Counted from the stretch's first letter, positions 43,950-52,762 are shown. The stretch is DNA of 64,000 nt from Bradyrhizobium sp. LTSP849 (GCF_000938255.1 NZ_JYMR01000016.1:62001-126000), one strand, 5' to 3'. Translations and numbers: made by a program. Notes: generated by a model not told the origin, from the letters alone.

Positions 43950-45221
43950 TTAGTCCGCGACCCCGTTCAACGCAAAATCAAAAATGTCGTAGTTGTGCAG
44001 CGGTCCGGCATCCGCCTTCTTTTTGTACTCTTCGCTGATTGGACGAGAGATCAGGAATGGCACCTTCTGCTCGCCGAGGCCACCGTGAGAACGCAGCCGA
44101 TGGCCGGCCAATTGGCTGAGATTATGATCTTCGCGCCGCGCACCGACCACGGTATGCCGATCGCTGAAGACCGCGAAATCTCCCTCACGGTCGATGGGTA
44201 ACTCGAACTGCTTGCACACCTGCTGCTTGTCCAAGACCAGCTCGATCCCCGGCAATGTCTTGGTGAAAGCGATCATCGCCTGAACATCGCCGGCCTTTTG
44301 CAGGTGCACCCGAACAAAGGATCCGAGAGCTCCGTGATGACGAACGAAGGGGTCGGCAATCGGACAAATGACGCGCACCGAGCCATTGCCAAACCGAGAA
44401 TTGAGTTCATCCTCTAGGTACACCACGTTCGGTGTGCCATCCTTGGCGGACTTGTCGTTCATGCCGTGGTCGGCGGTGATCGCAACCGTTGCCCCGAGCG
44501 CGATGAGGGATGCGACCGCTTTGTCGACGGCCTGATGGTACGCATCAGCCTCGGGCTCACCCGGCGCGTGCTTGTGTTGGACGTAATCAGAAGTCGACAG
44601 ATACATCAGTTGCGGCTGCTCGGTGGACAAGATCTTCACGCCGGCGTCGAAGACGAAGTGTGAGAGATCTGCCGAGTATTGGTCCGGCGTAGCGCGGCCA
44701 ACCAGCTTTTCGACGTTCTCGATGCCATTTTCCGCCAGATTGGCTTTGCCGGCGTACTCCGAGGAGAAGTTGATCCCCTTCATCTCGTAGGCGAGCACCT
44801 TCAACAATTTATCCTTGGCGGTCACAACGGCCGTCTTGGTGCCGGCACGGCTCAGCGCGCCTAGGATCGTGCCGCACCTGAGGCGCTTGGCATCGGTCAC
44901 CATGATCTCCTCGCCGGTTTCGGCGTCGAGATAATAGTTTCCGTTGATCCCGTGCACGACCGGCGGAACACCGGTGACGATAGAGGTGTTATTCGTGTTG
45001 GTTGTGCTCGGCATCGAGCAATCTGCGACCGCAGCGAATCCATGTTTCTTGAAGGATTTCATCGTCGGCAACGTGCCGTTCGCAATGCCATGCTCAAGAT
45101 AAGCTGGATCGAAGCCGTCGACGCAGATCACGACGGTCGGACGCTTGGGCGCCGCGTAATATCGTCCGTTCACTTCAACTCCCGTTCCGGGAATTTGTGA
45201 AGGGGAAAGGCGTTGGTTCAT
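43950..45221 (-). CDS. phnA: Phosphonoacetate hydrolase
   Basis: 423 aa, alkaline-phosphatase superfamily. Motifs: VVICVDGFDPAYL with metal Asp-35, the nucleophilic Thr in MPSTTNTNNTSIVTGV (~70-84), STSDYVQHKHAPG and ITADHGMN for the two metal sites, and a late LRSHGG His. These match characterised PhnA enzymes that split phosphonoacetate to acetate and phosphate. Its ATG overlaps the stop of the upstream HAD gene by 4 bp. It does not need the C-P lyase, none of whose genes are in the window. Confidence 0.92.
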   Translation of the reverse strand: MNQRLSPSQIPGTGVEVNGRYYAAPKRPTVVICVDGFDPAYLEHGIANGTLPTMKSFKKHGFAAVADCSMPSTTNTNNTSIVTGVPPVVHGINGNYYLDAETGEEIMVTDAKRLRCGTILGALSRAGTKTAVVTAKDKLLKVLAYEMKGINFSSEYAGKANLAENGIENVEKLVGRATPDQYSADLSHFVFDAGVKILSTEQPQLMYLSTSDYVQHKHAPGEPEADAYHQAVDKAVASLIALGATVAITADHGMNDKSAKDGTPNVVYLEDELNSRFGNGSVRVICPIADPFVRHHGALGSFVRVHLQKAGDVQAMIAFTKTLPGIELVLDKQQVCKQFELPIDREGDFAVFSDRHTVVGARREDHNLSQLAGHRLRSHGGLGEQKVPFLISRPISEEYKKKADAGPLHNYDIFDFALNGVAD

Positions 45222-45967
45222 GGGTAGGACTCCTGCTTGGATGAGGTGGATGAAGCTGCGCCTGTTGGCACAGCATTGTTGATCGTTTCATTGTGAGGGA
45301 GGATCGTCTGGACGAGCCCCAGCAGCTGATCGAAGCGATCTACCAGGTGTTCCGCGCCAAACTCGGTCGGAGACCGGTGATGATAGCCATAGGTCACGGC
45401 CGTACACCGCATGCCGGCAGCATGGGCTGCTTCGACATCATGAAAATTGTCCCCCACCATCATGCATCGGTCGACCTGGACGCCCAATCGTTTGACCGCT
45501 TCGAGAATCGGAGCCGGATGGGGCTTGCGGAACGGGACGCTATCGCCGCCCACCACCACCGGAAAGAAGCCCGACATCGACAAAGCGCCGAGAATCTTCT
45601 TGGTGGCGATCACCGGCTTGTTCGTCACAAGCGCGAGCTGGACGCCACGACGTTTCAGCTCGGTCAGGGTCTCGACAACCCCAGGATAGGGGCGCGTAAA
45701 TCTGGCGGGATTGGGCTGATAGATCTCGAGGAACCGGCGGACGAGATCCAGATTGTCCATGGGCATCGCATGTGCCGCCGCCAATGCTCGCTCGATTAGT
45801 TTGGGCACGCCATCGCCAATCATGACCCTGATTTCGACCGCCGTGATTGGTCTCAGGCCGATTTCGGCAAAGAGCGAGTTGACCGCGGCGCGAATATCTT
45901 CCGCGCTGTCGACGAGCGTGCCGTCCAGATCAAAGATGATCGCCCGTAGGGCGTGAGTCTTGAGCAT
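45218..45967 (-). CDS. HAD hydrolase, phosphoglycolate phosphatase type
   Basis: 249 aa. HAD motif I FDLDGTLVDSAED (12-24), motif II VTNKP, motif III KPHPAP and motif IV MVGDNFHDVEAA are all present; the cap follows the Gph/PhnX pattern. It lacks the Lys of phosphonatase (PhnX), so a phosphomonoesterase role is likelier. Coupled to phnA by overlap, it could remove phosphate from a co-metabolite such as phosphoglycolate. A 33-bp repeated element lies 31 bp upstream of its start. Confidence 0.87.
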   Translation of the reverse strand: MLKTHALRAIIFDLDGTLVDSAEDIRAAVNSLFAEIGLRPITAVEIRVMIGDGVPKLIERALAAAHAMPMDNLDLVRRFLEIYQPNPARFTRPYPGVVETLTELKRRGVQLALVTNKPVIATKKILGALSMSGFFPVVVGGDSVPFRKPHPAPILEAVKRLGVQVDRCMMVGDNFHDVEAAHAAGMRCTAVTYGYHHRSPTEFGAEHLVDRFDQLLGLVQTILPHNETINNAVPTGAASSTSSKQESYP

Positions 45968-45997
45968 GGCGGCACATTCTCGATTGAGGCGGTGAGT

Positions 45998-46030
45998 TTC
46001 AATCGAATAAAATGCACCGATATGTGAATT
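45998..46030 (-). repeat. 33-bp repeated upstream element, copy 1
   Basis: Reverse-strand sequence begins AATTCACATATCGGTGC and ends TTTATTCGATTGAA, 31 nt before the HAD-phnA operon start. Copies 2-4 lie at 47849-47881 (-), 48109-48141 (+) and 48865-48897 (+). Possible promoter or regulator site. The rest of 46031-46223 holds no gene. Confidence 0.6.
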
Positions 46031-46223
46031 CTAGTCTCAACTGCACAATAGGGGACCAACCGCGTGCTCGCTCGGCGGGAGAGGCTCCGAGTATAATTCG
46101 GGGAACACGGACCAGGGATCGACTGGCGCCAGGAAAGTTATCCGCGCCTTCATCGCACGAGCGTACACACAGGCCGACCGGGACAGCATGCATATCGCGT
46201 CCGGCAGATGCAGCTCTCGTTCC

Positions 46224-47114
46224 CTACTTGCCGATCTCTTCTTTCATCCAATCAACGAAGCGGTTGACATGTCGGGGATCAGCTCTCGAAGTAGAATGCG
46301 CGAAATACTGCTCTCCTTTTACCACAATGTCAGGAAACGGGCAGCGCAGCTTCCATCTGCTCGGGCCAACGAAGAACTCTTTGGGTGCAACAATTGACCC
46401 CAACCCTTCGCGCACCGCGTGAATCGCCACGAACATGTGGTCAAACCGATGGCCGCCTTCGAGCAGATAGTCTCGCACCCCGGCTTCTTGCAGCCATGCT
46501 TCCCAGTGTCCCGGCCGCGTTGCCGACGTTATCAGAGAATGCCTCAGTATGTCGGCCGGCTTCTTAAGGGGGCGGCGTTGCAGAAGGACTTCTGCGCTGA
46601 TGGGCGTCAGGTTCTCGGCAAAAAGCGTCGTGGTATTCTTGAGGTACGATCCAATTCGTTCAGCTATACCCCTCGTTATCACAAGGTCATTAGCCGATAT
46701 GTCGGGGGTCTCTCCGGTCATACGTGTTGAGATCCAGACGGAGACGTTGTCGTAGCGCGCCTCGAAACGCTTCAGTCGGGGCATTAGAAAGTACATTGCG
46801 AATGTGGACGGGGCTTCTATGGCAAGGACAGTCTTACTACGCTGGCGTCTCACATACTCGCAAGCGGACCCGATATCCTTGAAGGATTGCCCCAATTGTT
46901 CCGCGAGGATTTTGCCATAGGGAGTAAGGGTAAGACCCCTCCCCTCACGAGTGAACACGTGTTGGCCAAGCCAACTCTCCAGCGCTCGAATTTGCTTGCT
47001 AACCGCTCCGTGAGTCACACCCAGTTCTTTCGCGGCAGAACTTAGACTGTGAGCTCGTGCGGCGACGGCGAACGCTCGAAGCGCGATGAGAGGCAACTCT
47101 CGTTCTTTGGTCAC
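46224..47114 (-). CDS. LysR family transcriptional regulator (GcvA-like)
   Basis: 296 aa from the GTG at 47114, chosen because AGGAAGG precedes it; a GTG at 47141 lacks such a site. Helix-turn-helix: LIALRAFAVAARAHSLSSAA, then KELGVTHGAVSKQIRALE. The effector domain continues to LGSIVAPKEFFVGPS. LysR activators (PhnR) accompany phnA in known phosphonoacetate degraders, and this gene lies just upstream of the HAD-phnA pair in the same direction, 256 bp away, so it is a candidate activator. Confidence 0.87.
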   Translation of the reverse strand: MTKERELPLIALRAFAVAARAHSLSSAAKELGVTHGAVSKQIRALESWLGQHVFTREGRGLTLTPYGKILAEQLGQSFKDIGSACEYVRRQRSKTVLAIEAPSTFAMYFLMPRLKRFEARYDNVSVWISTRMTGETPDISANDLVITRGIAERIGSYLKNTTTLFAENLTPISAEVLLQRRPLKKPADILRHSLITSATRPGHWEAWLQEAGVRDYLLEGGHRFDHMFVAIHAVREGLGSIVAPKEFFVGPSRWKLRCPFPDIVVKGEQYFAHSTSRADPRHVNRFVDWMKEEIGK

Positions 47115-47486
47115 TGCGGCCTTCCTGATACCAGAGCTCACGTATTTTCGCTATATTAACGACTTTACGTCGGTCAGCAAACGGCTTGCAGCTTCGAAAT
47201 GCTCGGCCCCTCGCGGAGGCAAATTGGCCCCAAATATAGCGTCTCGACATTTTCTCACAGCTCGCGCCCTTTTGTTCGCTTGATGCCCGACCGGCCCGCA
47301 TTGGTAATGACGCGCCTCGGCGCTCACAGCATCACCGCAACCAGCCACATCGTGGAGCAGTTGCCGCCTCCTGCGGTGCTCACTCGCGATCAAAACGATT
47401 TAAATCGATGTCATTTACAATGCCTGATCTCGACCAATCGGTCCTTCAACGGCACCAGGAAATTGTCGGCGCATTACATCCTGAAT
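47115..47486. other. Intergenic, no gene seen
   Basis: Only uncharacteristic short frames on both strands. Confidence 0.45.
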
Positions 47487-47660
47487 TCATTCCAAGTCCT
47501 GCTCTTGCTCATACACGCAGATCTGAAGGGTTTGAAACCGGCGCTTCAATTCCACGGCCGCGCGTTCGGCACCGGCCTTGGTACGAAATTCGATCTTGAC
47601 TTCCCCGTCGATCTCAAGAGCAAACAGTTTCGCCGGAGGCTCATCAAATTGCGAAGTCAT
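47487..47660 (-). CDS. Small conserved-looking hypothetical protein
   Basis: 57 aa from the ATG at 47660 with AAAGGATCGG upstream; a longer frame to 47735 lacks a ribosome site. The sequence (MTSQFDEPPAKLFALEIDGE, then FRTKAGAERAAVELKRRF) has the composition of a compact folded protein and resembles unnamed short proteins common in Bradyrhizobium. No motif gives a function. Copy 2 of the repeated element lies ~190 bp upstream. Confidence 0.5.
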   Translation of the reverse strand: MTSQFDEPPAKLFALEIDGEVKIEFRTKAGAERAAVELKRRFQTLQICVYEQEQDLE

Positions 47661-47848
47661 TCCGATCCTTTTGAGTATGGGACGACTTGTTGCCAAAGCG
47701 TCCTTGTCGCCGACCAAGATCGCGATACTCCACAACGGGAGACCGCCTTAACGTTCTCTGAACAGATGTTGGTGGCCGACAATTTCTGCCCCGCCGATGA
47801 TCGGTCCCGATTTCATCTTGTCATCAATTTCGAAAAATTCCGGTCGCT

Positions 47849-47881
47849 TACAATCGAATAGAACGCAACGACATGTGAATT
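47849..47881 (-). repeat. 33-bp repeated upstream element, copy 2
   Basis: Begins AATTCACATGTCGTTGCG and ends CTATTCGATTGTA on the reverse strand; 27 of 32 aligned bases match copy 1. Followed on the reverse strand only by very short frames. The interval 47661-48462 has no other supported gene. Confidence 0.55.
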
Positions 47882-48108
47882 TTTTTGCCGGGATAGGTGG
47901 CTCCGCGGGCCGAAATACTGCTGCCCGTCCCTTCAAATATTCTGAAAGGCTCGGCCGCACTTCGCCCTTAGTATCCGGCATTTTTCCGTGTAACCGCCGA
48001 TCAACGCGGTCGCGGCCATCGGGGCCGACCAAGGGGCTCGCTCGAGAGCATGTTGATGCGAGACGATGTTCGAGTTCCGAGCGAGGGCATGCACTTGGCG
48101 CCGACTCA

Positions 48109-48141
48109 AACTCACATACCGTTTCGATTTATTCGATTGAA
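48109..48141 (+). repeat. 33-bp repeated upstream element, copy 3
   Basis: Begins AACTCACATACCGTTTCG and ends TTTATTCGATTGAA; about 26 of 33 bases match copy 1. It lies on the + strand upstream of the hypothetical gene at 48463. Confidence 0.5.
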
Positions 48142-48462
48142 CCTCCTTTCGCGAGCGATAGAAGAGCTTGCTCGCTGTTACGGCGCAATGGGGATGTCAG
48201 ACATCCTCTCTTCCTCTAAGAACTATCGTGAATTATCGGCGAAGTGCCGACGCGCACCATCAACCTCCTTAGCCTGGCATCTACTTTTTTCGTCAATGCA
48301 CAATGAAGTTTGGGCCGGTCGAATCGAACTTCAAGTTGAACTCGTTAAGCAGAGGCGATGGCTCGAGCGTAGCCAGCACGAACAACCCACAGGGCGCGCT
48401 TTCAGGCGTTGACCGTCTAGCGAATCGAAGATCGACGCTCTGAATGCAGATCAAGTTGCCAC

Positions 48463-48738
48463 ATGAAACGCCTTGAGCTTCATCTTTATGCCGATCCAGA
48501 GGCAGCAGCTCGCAAGCTCGTCGAGCTCGCTGCGAGCATCGTACCGGTCCAAGACGGTCGCATTCACATAGAGAAGTTGAACGCGCCGTTCCTTTACTCC
48601 CTGAAGGCCAGCGGGCCTGAGTTCGGCGCCGGTATCAGATATGCCGTCGAGAAAGGATGGCTTCAGCTTCACATGAGTGGAACATTCGTGCGACTGCTGA
48701 AAGACGGAAGTGATATGCTTGCGTCTACTGTTAAATGA
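48463..48738 (+). CDS. Hypothetical protein
   Basis: 91 aa. Composition and codon use are protein-like (MKRLELHLYADPEAAARKLV; RIHIEKLNAPFLYS; AVEKGWLQLHMSGTFVRLLK). The ending GW..LH.SGT.V.....G resembles small uncharacterised proteins with a winged-helix-like end. It shows no membrane segment or signal. Position just before luxR/luxI, in the same direction with a 200-bp gap, suggests it belongs to the same acquired block. Function unknown. Confidence 0.65.
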   Translation: MKRLELHLYADPEAAARKLVELAASIVPVQDGRIHIEKLNAPFLYSLKASGPEFGAGIRYAVEKGWLQLHMSGTFVRLLKDGSDMLASTVK

Positions 48739-48864
48739 ACTCTAAAGGGTTCATTGGTTGACCACCGCGCGAGTCACCAGACCAACCATTTGGCCGTTAT
48801 CAGATTGCCGGGTGATCGAGTCCTAGCAGATCGCTCCGATTCGAGCAGTGTATCCTCCGAAACG

Positions 48865-48897
48865 TTTTCGCAACGCGTGGTTTTTTATTCGATTGAA
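48865..48897 (+). repeat. 33-bp repeated upstream element, copy 4
   Basis: Weakest copy: only the right half TTTTTTATTCGATTGAA and scattered left-half bases (TCGCA) match. It ends 44 nt before the luxR-type start codon, a spacing like that of copy 1 from the HAD gene. Confidence 0.45.
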
Positions 48898-48941
48898 GAA
48901 CGCTACGCGAGCTCTTTAAATGAATCGATCTGGCGAGATCG

Positions 48942-49745
48942 ATGACAACCGGCTCCATGTTGCCAGCGTTGGCGATGATCGACGTTTCCGGCAGGAGCGG
49001 CGTAAAGCGCGACCCAATGCATCGCATCTTTCAACAATTCATTGATTCGTTGGCGGAAGCGCGCGACGCCGCTGAGTTTTCACAGACTATGGCGGCAGTC
49101 GCCAGTGCTCTCGAACTGTCATGCTTCGCCTATCTTGCACTCCCAGACACCAGAGATCGAAAACCTCGTCTGATCTCAACATATCCAAAGGAGTGGACGT
49201 TTCGGTATATTCAAAGCCGGTATGAGCTCATAGACCCTGTCATCATCCGAGCCCTTCGGACGGCCGAGCCGTTTCAATGGGGACGGGGAGTTGCCTCCAG
49301 CCAAAGCTCGCCGGCCCAGAAGCAGTTGCTCGACGAAGCGGCTCAGTTTGGAATTGGCATGGGATTTACAGTGCCAATCCACGATGGTCGCGGCCCGGTG
49401 GCTGCTCTGACATTCGCGGCCCGCGGACGCAGTTCAGTCTTCGAGGATCGCGTCCAGTCGCAAGCACGCGTTCTTCAGCTAATGGCACTGTTTTTTCATA
49501 CTCACGTTCGTCGCACTCTCGCGAACGATCAGGCCGTAGGCGGAATTAGATTATCTCGCCGCGAGTTCGAATGCCTGGAGTGGGCGGCTCAAGGTAAGAG
49601 CGCCTGGGAGATCGGACGCATCCTCGGCATCTCGCGCAACACCGTAGCATACTACCTAGAAAGCGCGAAGAAAAAGCTAGGGGTCCGGACCATTGTTCAA
49701 GCGGCGACGCACCTAGCCGCTGCAAAAAAAGATAAGCGAAAATAG
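48942..49745 (+). CDS. LuxR/TraR-type quorum-sensing regulator
   Basis: 267 aa from the first ATG; a start at 49017 would give the usual ~240 aa. The autoinducer-binding domain keeps the invariant residues Trp-85, Tyr-89, Asp-98, Pro-99 and Trp-113, which equal TraR Trp-57, Tyr-61, Asp-70, Pro-71 and Trp-85 with exactly the same spacing. The C-terminal helix-turn-helix is LSRREFECLEWAAQGKSAWE, then IGRILGISRNTVAYYL. It binds an acyl-homoserine lactone and controls targets such as the adjacent synthase gene; in rhizobial mobile elements the target is conjugative transfer. Confidence 0.92.
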   Translation: MTTGSMLPALAMIDVSGRSGVKRDPMHRIFQQFIDSLAEARDAAEFSQTMAAVASALELSCFAYLALPDTRDRKPRLISTYPKEWTFRYIQSRYELIDPVIIRALRTAEPFQWGRGVASSQSSPAQKQLLDEAAQFGIGMGFTVPIHDGRGPVAALTFAARGRSSVFEDRVQSQARVLQLMALFFHTHVRRTLANDQAVGGIRLSRREFECLEWAAQGKSAWEIGRILGISRNTVAYYLESAKKKLGVRTIVQAATHLAAAKKDKRK

Positions 49746-49756
49746 GACGCACATCC

Positions 49757-49770
49757 CCTACAACTGCAGG
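49757..49770. promoter_or_regulatory. Candidate lux/tra box upstream of the synthase gene
   Basis: CCTACA-AC-TGCAGG is an inverted repeat with one mismatch, like the central part of lux boxes, 60 bp before the synthase start. Confidence 0.45.
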
Positions 49771-49829
49771 TAATGAATCTGACCAATGGTCCGCTCTAAA
49801 GGAGGTGATGTCGACCTTTGGAGAGATCT

Positions 49830-50462
49830 ATGATTCAGCTCATCACGCAATCTTCTTACGGGGAATTTTCCAACACTCTCGTTGAGATGTATCGGCTGCG
49901 ACATCGTGTTTTCAAGCTCCGCATGGAATGGGACGTTCAAACCAGCGGCGATATGGAGATCGACGATTTCGATGCGCTGCATCCCGCCTACCTAACGCAG
50001 CTATCCGACAACGGCCAAGTGCAAGGTTCGGTACGCCTACTCCCCACACTTGGTTCGACCATGCTTCGCGACACCTTTCCCGCGCTTCTTAATGGCCAAC
50101 CCGCGCCGTCAACTCCTCACGTCTGGGAAAGTAGTAGATTCGCAATCGATGTTGCTACCAACGCCCCGAAAGGAGATCACGGCATCACTCGTGCCGCTTA
50201 CGAGCTGTTTGCGGGAATGGTCGAGTTCGGGCTTTCGCGGCAGCTCACTGATATCGTAACCGTCACAGATGTCCGAATGGAAAGAATCCTTCGGCGCGCC
50301 GGTTGGCCCCTGCGGCGCATTAGCAATCCTTCTACAATTGGCAGTACCTCTGCCGTGGCGGGTTACCTTGTCATTTCGCGTGAGATTCTCTCCAACCTTC
50401 GTAGGGCTGGCGGTCTTTCGGCGCCGGCTCTTTGGACGCCAGTAATCTTTGCTGCCGCCTAG
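49830..50462 (+). CDS. Acyl-homoserine-lactone synthase (LuxI/TraI family)
   Basis: 210 aa from the ATG at 49830 with GGAGAG upstream (a TTG further up would place the site inside the gene). Invariant LuxI residues sit at their usual numbers: Arg-24, Phe-28, Trp-34, Asp-45 and Asp-48, followed by GSVRLLPT and WESSRFAI. It condenses S-adenosylmethionine with an acyl-ACP or acyl-CoA. It is 84 bp downstream of the LuxR gene, forming a standard receptor-synthase pair. Confidence 0.93.
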   Translation: MIQLITQSSYGEFSNTLVEMYRLRHRVFKLRMEWDVQTSGDMEIDDFDALHPAYLTQLSDNGQVQGSVRLLPTLGSTMLRDTFPALLNGQPAPSTPHVWESSRFAIDVATNAPKGDHGITRAAYELFAGMVEFGLSRQLTDIVTVTDVRMERILRRAGWPLRRISNPSTIGSTSAVAGYLVISREILSNLRRAGGLSAPALWTPVIFAAA

Positions 50463-50542
50463 AACGATCCATGCCAACCAACGAAACGTCCCCGCCTAGA
50501 GCGGGGACACCGTGTCTTGCGGTTTGCTCCCGAGCTACGAAA

Positions 50543-51502
50543 ATGACGGAAACTGAGATTAGGAACAATCGACGGAACGCAACAAGAGCTATTGAGCTGC
50601 AACAGCTTCGATTAGCCGTTGTCGCTTGTGACTACGGAAGCTTTCGTCGAGCCGCAGAAATGCTTTCAATCAAGCACACCGCCCTCAGCCGTTCTATCGG
50701 TCAGCTCGAGCATGTGGTCGGGACTTCGCTGTTTGAGCGCTCAAGCGGAGGAGTCAAGCCTACTTTCGCTGGCCGAGCGGTTCTGCGAATTGCACGGTTG
50801 ATTTTGGAACAAGTCGATACCCTTGTCGACGCGGGCCAATCTAGTGGTCGCGGTGAAATTGGTCGCCTGGCGATGGGTTTCTGCACATCCATTTCGGCCG
50901 GGAATCTGCGAGCTACTTTGGGGGAATTCAAGAAGCGGCTCCCGCAGATCGAATTGGCAACGGTGGAACGCTCTCGCCTTCGTCTAATGACTGCCCTTCG
51001 TAGCGGGACCGTCGATGTAGTCGTCAGCCCTGGACGCCTGCTTTCGAAGGACACCATTGCATTGCCGCTCTGGAGCGAACGCATCCTGATCTCGCTGCCT
51101 CAGGATCACAGCTTAGCACCACGTGAGATCGTCTATTGGACCGATCTGCGTAACGAAACGATCCTTTTAAGTCAGTATGATCCTGGAAGAGAGCTTGAGA
51201 CTCTCTTGATCTCGAAGCTCGTACTACCTGAGGACCGCCCCAAGATCGAACGTCACGACGTTGGCCGAGGCATCATCAAGAGCCTGATAAGTATGGGCAT
51301 GGGGCTCAGCCTCGTGATGGAATCGGATATTGGAGCGAGCTTTGCTGGCTTGGTATATCGAGAGCTGCAGGACGGAACGGGACCAAGCCGGTTGGACTTC
51401 TATGCGCATTGGCGTGATGACAATGAAAATCCGGCTCTGAAGCGCTTCCTCAGCCTGTTAACAGAACGCTATCCCTCGCCCCCGCCGGTTCTCGGGGAAT
51501 GA
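50543..51502 (+). CDS. LysR family regulator of the type found next to trb genes
   Basis: 319 aa from the ATG at 50543; ATGs at 50432 and 50471 are in frame but precede the family's first helix (IELQQLRLAVVACDYGSFRR, then AAEMLSIKHTALSRSIGQLE). The effector domain ends ASFAGLVYRELQDGTGPSRL, then DFYAHWRDDNENPALKRFL. The same tail recurs as a 56-residue fragment at 53687-53854 beside the trbI/DUF2274 remnant, showing a duplicated or rearranged ICE regulator. Probably controls transfer or accessory functions. Confidence 0.88.
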   Translation: MTETEIRNNRRNATRAIELQQLRLAVVACDYGSFRRAAEMLSIKHTALSRSIGQLEHVVGTSLFERSSGGVKPTFAGRAVLRIARLILEQVDTLVDAGQSSGRGEIGRLAMGFCTSISAGNLRATLGEFKKRLPQIELATVERSRLRLMTALRSGTVDVVVSPGRLLSKDTIALPLWSERILISLPQDHSLAPREIVYWTDLRNETILLSQYDPGRELETLLISKLVLPEDRPKIERHDVGRGIIKSLISMGMGLSLVMESDIGASFAGLVYRELQDGTGPSRLDFYAHWRDDNENPALKRFLSLLTERYPSPPPVLGE

Positions 51503-51529
51503 TTGACTGGTTGCGCCTTTGCAAATCCG

Positions 51530-51660
51530 CGGTCCGTGGACAACCCTGAAGGATCGAGAACCATGTCTCGATCTGATCGAGCCACGACGAGCGGGTCGCG
51601 GTGAAATGGAAATGCACCTTCGGGTGTTTCTTGAACCAACCCTCGTTCTTCTTGTGAATC
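51530..51660 (-). mobile_element. IS630-family transposase remnant
   Basis: A reverse frame reads HKKNEGWFKKHPKVHFHFTA, then TRSSWLDQIETWFSILQG, the DDE-domain end of IS630/Tc1-like transposases (usual form HK..E..KKHP...HFTP...SWLNQVE.WFSIL). Upstream homology is lost through frameshifts and no terminal repeats are visible. Confidence 0.7.
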
Positions 51661-51958
51661 CGTGTCGTGGAACAGGAAACTGCTCTCGCAATAGGAGGTG
51701 CGCCGTCATAGCGATCGCACACCATCCTGCCAGACGGGACGGCTATCGTGTTGGAGCGCCAGCCGAACGCCGACACAGGTAGCTATGCCGGACTCGGAGA
51801 CGAGGTCGACAATCATTGGGCATGCTGTTTAAGGCCGCCGTGCTGTCGAGGGCTGCTCAGCGTCGGCGTCGAGGCCGGCACCAGACAGGACGAGAATAAC
51901 CTGGGCTGGTGACCCGCTTCGACGATGCCGTCCGGCAATACGCCCGGCGCGTCTGGCA

Positions 51959-52543
51959 TCAGGCATAGTCGGGCAAAGTAAGTGCGCTGTGAATCTGACG
52001 GGAGCTGTCCTTCTCAAGAACCTTGCTTCCCTCGGCCGCCATCTTCCGGAGCATCTCGTTGCGGACGTCGATTTCCTCCTGGGTGTCCGGGATCATGATC
52101 CGCTTGCCTTCATCTACCAGAGCCTGGTTCATCTCGACGAAGGGCCGCACCAGCTTTTCATAAGCCTCGAAGGCAGAGCTGTAGTCGGCATTGGTCGCGA
52201 TCTCGCCGGCCAGGACATAGGCGCCGACCAGCGCCATGCTCGACCCTTGGCCCGACATGAAGGAGGTTGCGTGCGCCGCATCACCGGCAAGCACGACGCG
52301 CCCCTTCGACCAGACCGGCATGTGAATCTGGCTGACCGAGTCAAAGAACAGGTCCTCGGCCTTGCACATCGCCTCCACCATTTGGGGCACGATCCACCCG
52401 TCGACCCCTTTGAACATACGGGCGGACAGACTGCGCTTGTCCGCGTCGGTAAGGCTCTTGCGAAACGGCGAGGTCGGATATTTGAAGACCAGGAATGCGT
52501 ACGCCAGACTGTTTTCGTCGGTCGCATAAACGACCGCATTCCT
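51959..52543 (-). pseudogene. C-terminal part of an FAD-dependent aromatic monooxygenase
   Basis: About 195 residues from RNAVVYATDENSLAYAFLVF to the stop include GRVVLAGDAAHATSFMSGQG, the second FAD-binding (GD) motif of hydroxybenzoate-hydroxylase-like monooxygenases. The N-terminal GxGxxG dinucleotide fold and the first ~170 residues are missing. The fragment starts abruptly at ~52545, where the 2-hydroxyacid dehydrogenase fragment ends. Not functional. Confidence 0.75.
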
Positions 52544-52547
52544 TCCC

Positions 52548-52706
52548 GGTACAGATGACGTCGAACGGCTGCAGCGCCTCGACGGCCTCATTCTCGGAGA
52601 GGTGATGGTCGAAGACGGCCACCTGCGCCCGGCTCCGCACCGGTGACCAATCGGCGAGGTCAAGCGCGACCCCGGCATAGTCATCGAGTATCGCCACCTT
52701 CGTCAT
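52548..52706 (-). pseudogene. N-terminal fragment of a D-2-hydroxyacid dehydrogenase
   Basis: The frame from the ATG at 52706 reads MTKVAILDDYAGVALDLADW, then VFDHHLSENEAVEALQPFDV, and ends at ICT. This is the start of the D-isomer-specific 2-hydroxyacid dehydrogenase family (usual length ~320). The NAD-binding domain is gone; the next bases belong to the monooxygenase in another frame. The TetR gene on its upstream side with an operator suggests this was the regulated operon before the deletion. Confidence 0.7.
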
Positions 52707-52762
52707 TCGGCCTCCTAGTCAATCAACGAACGGGCTTGGGCTGGCACGTTGCGCGCAAACCT

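Noticed and set aside
32227..45967. C-P lyase pathway
   Set aside because: The transporter and regulator are Phn-type, but none of phnG to phnM is present; only hydrolytic PhnA cleavage is supported.
45218..45967. Phosphonoacetaldehyde hydrolase (PhnX)
   Set aside because: HAD motifs fit phosphoglycolate phosphatase, and the Schiff-base Lys region of PhnX is not seen.
45998..48897. Repeated 33-bp element as a nod box, or as a CRISPR repeat
   Set aside because: Nod boxes have a different ATC-N9-GAT layout, and the copies are too far apart and in both orientations for a CRISPR array. No CRISPR array or cas gene was seen in the window.
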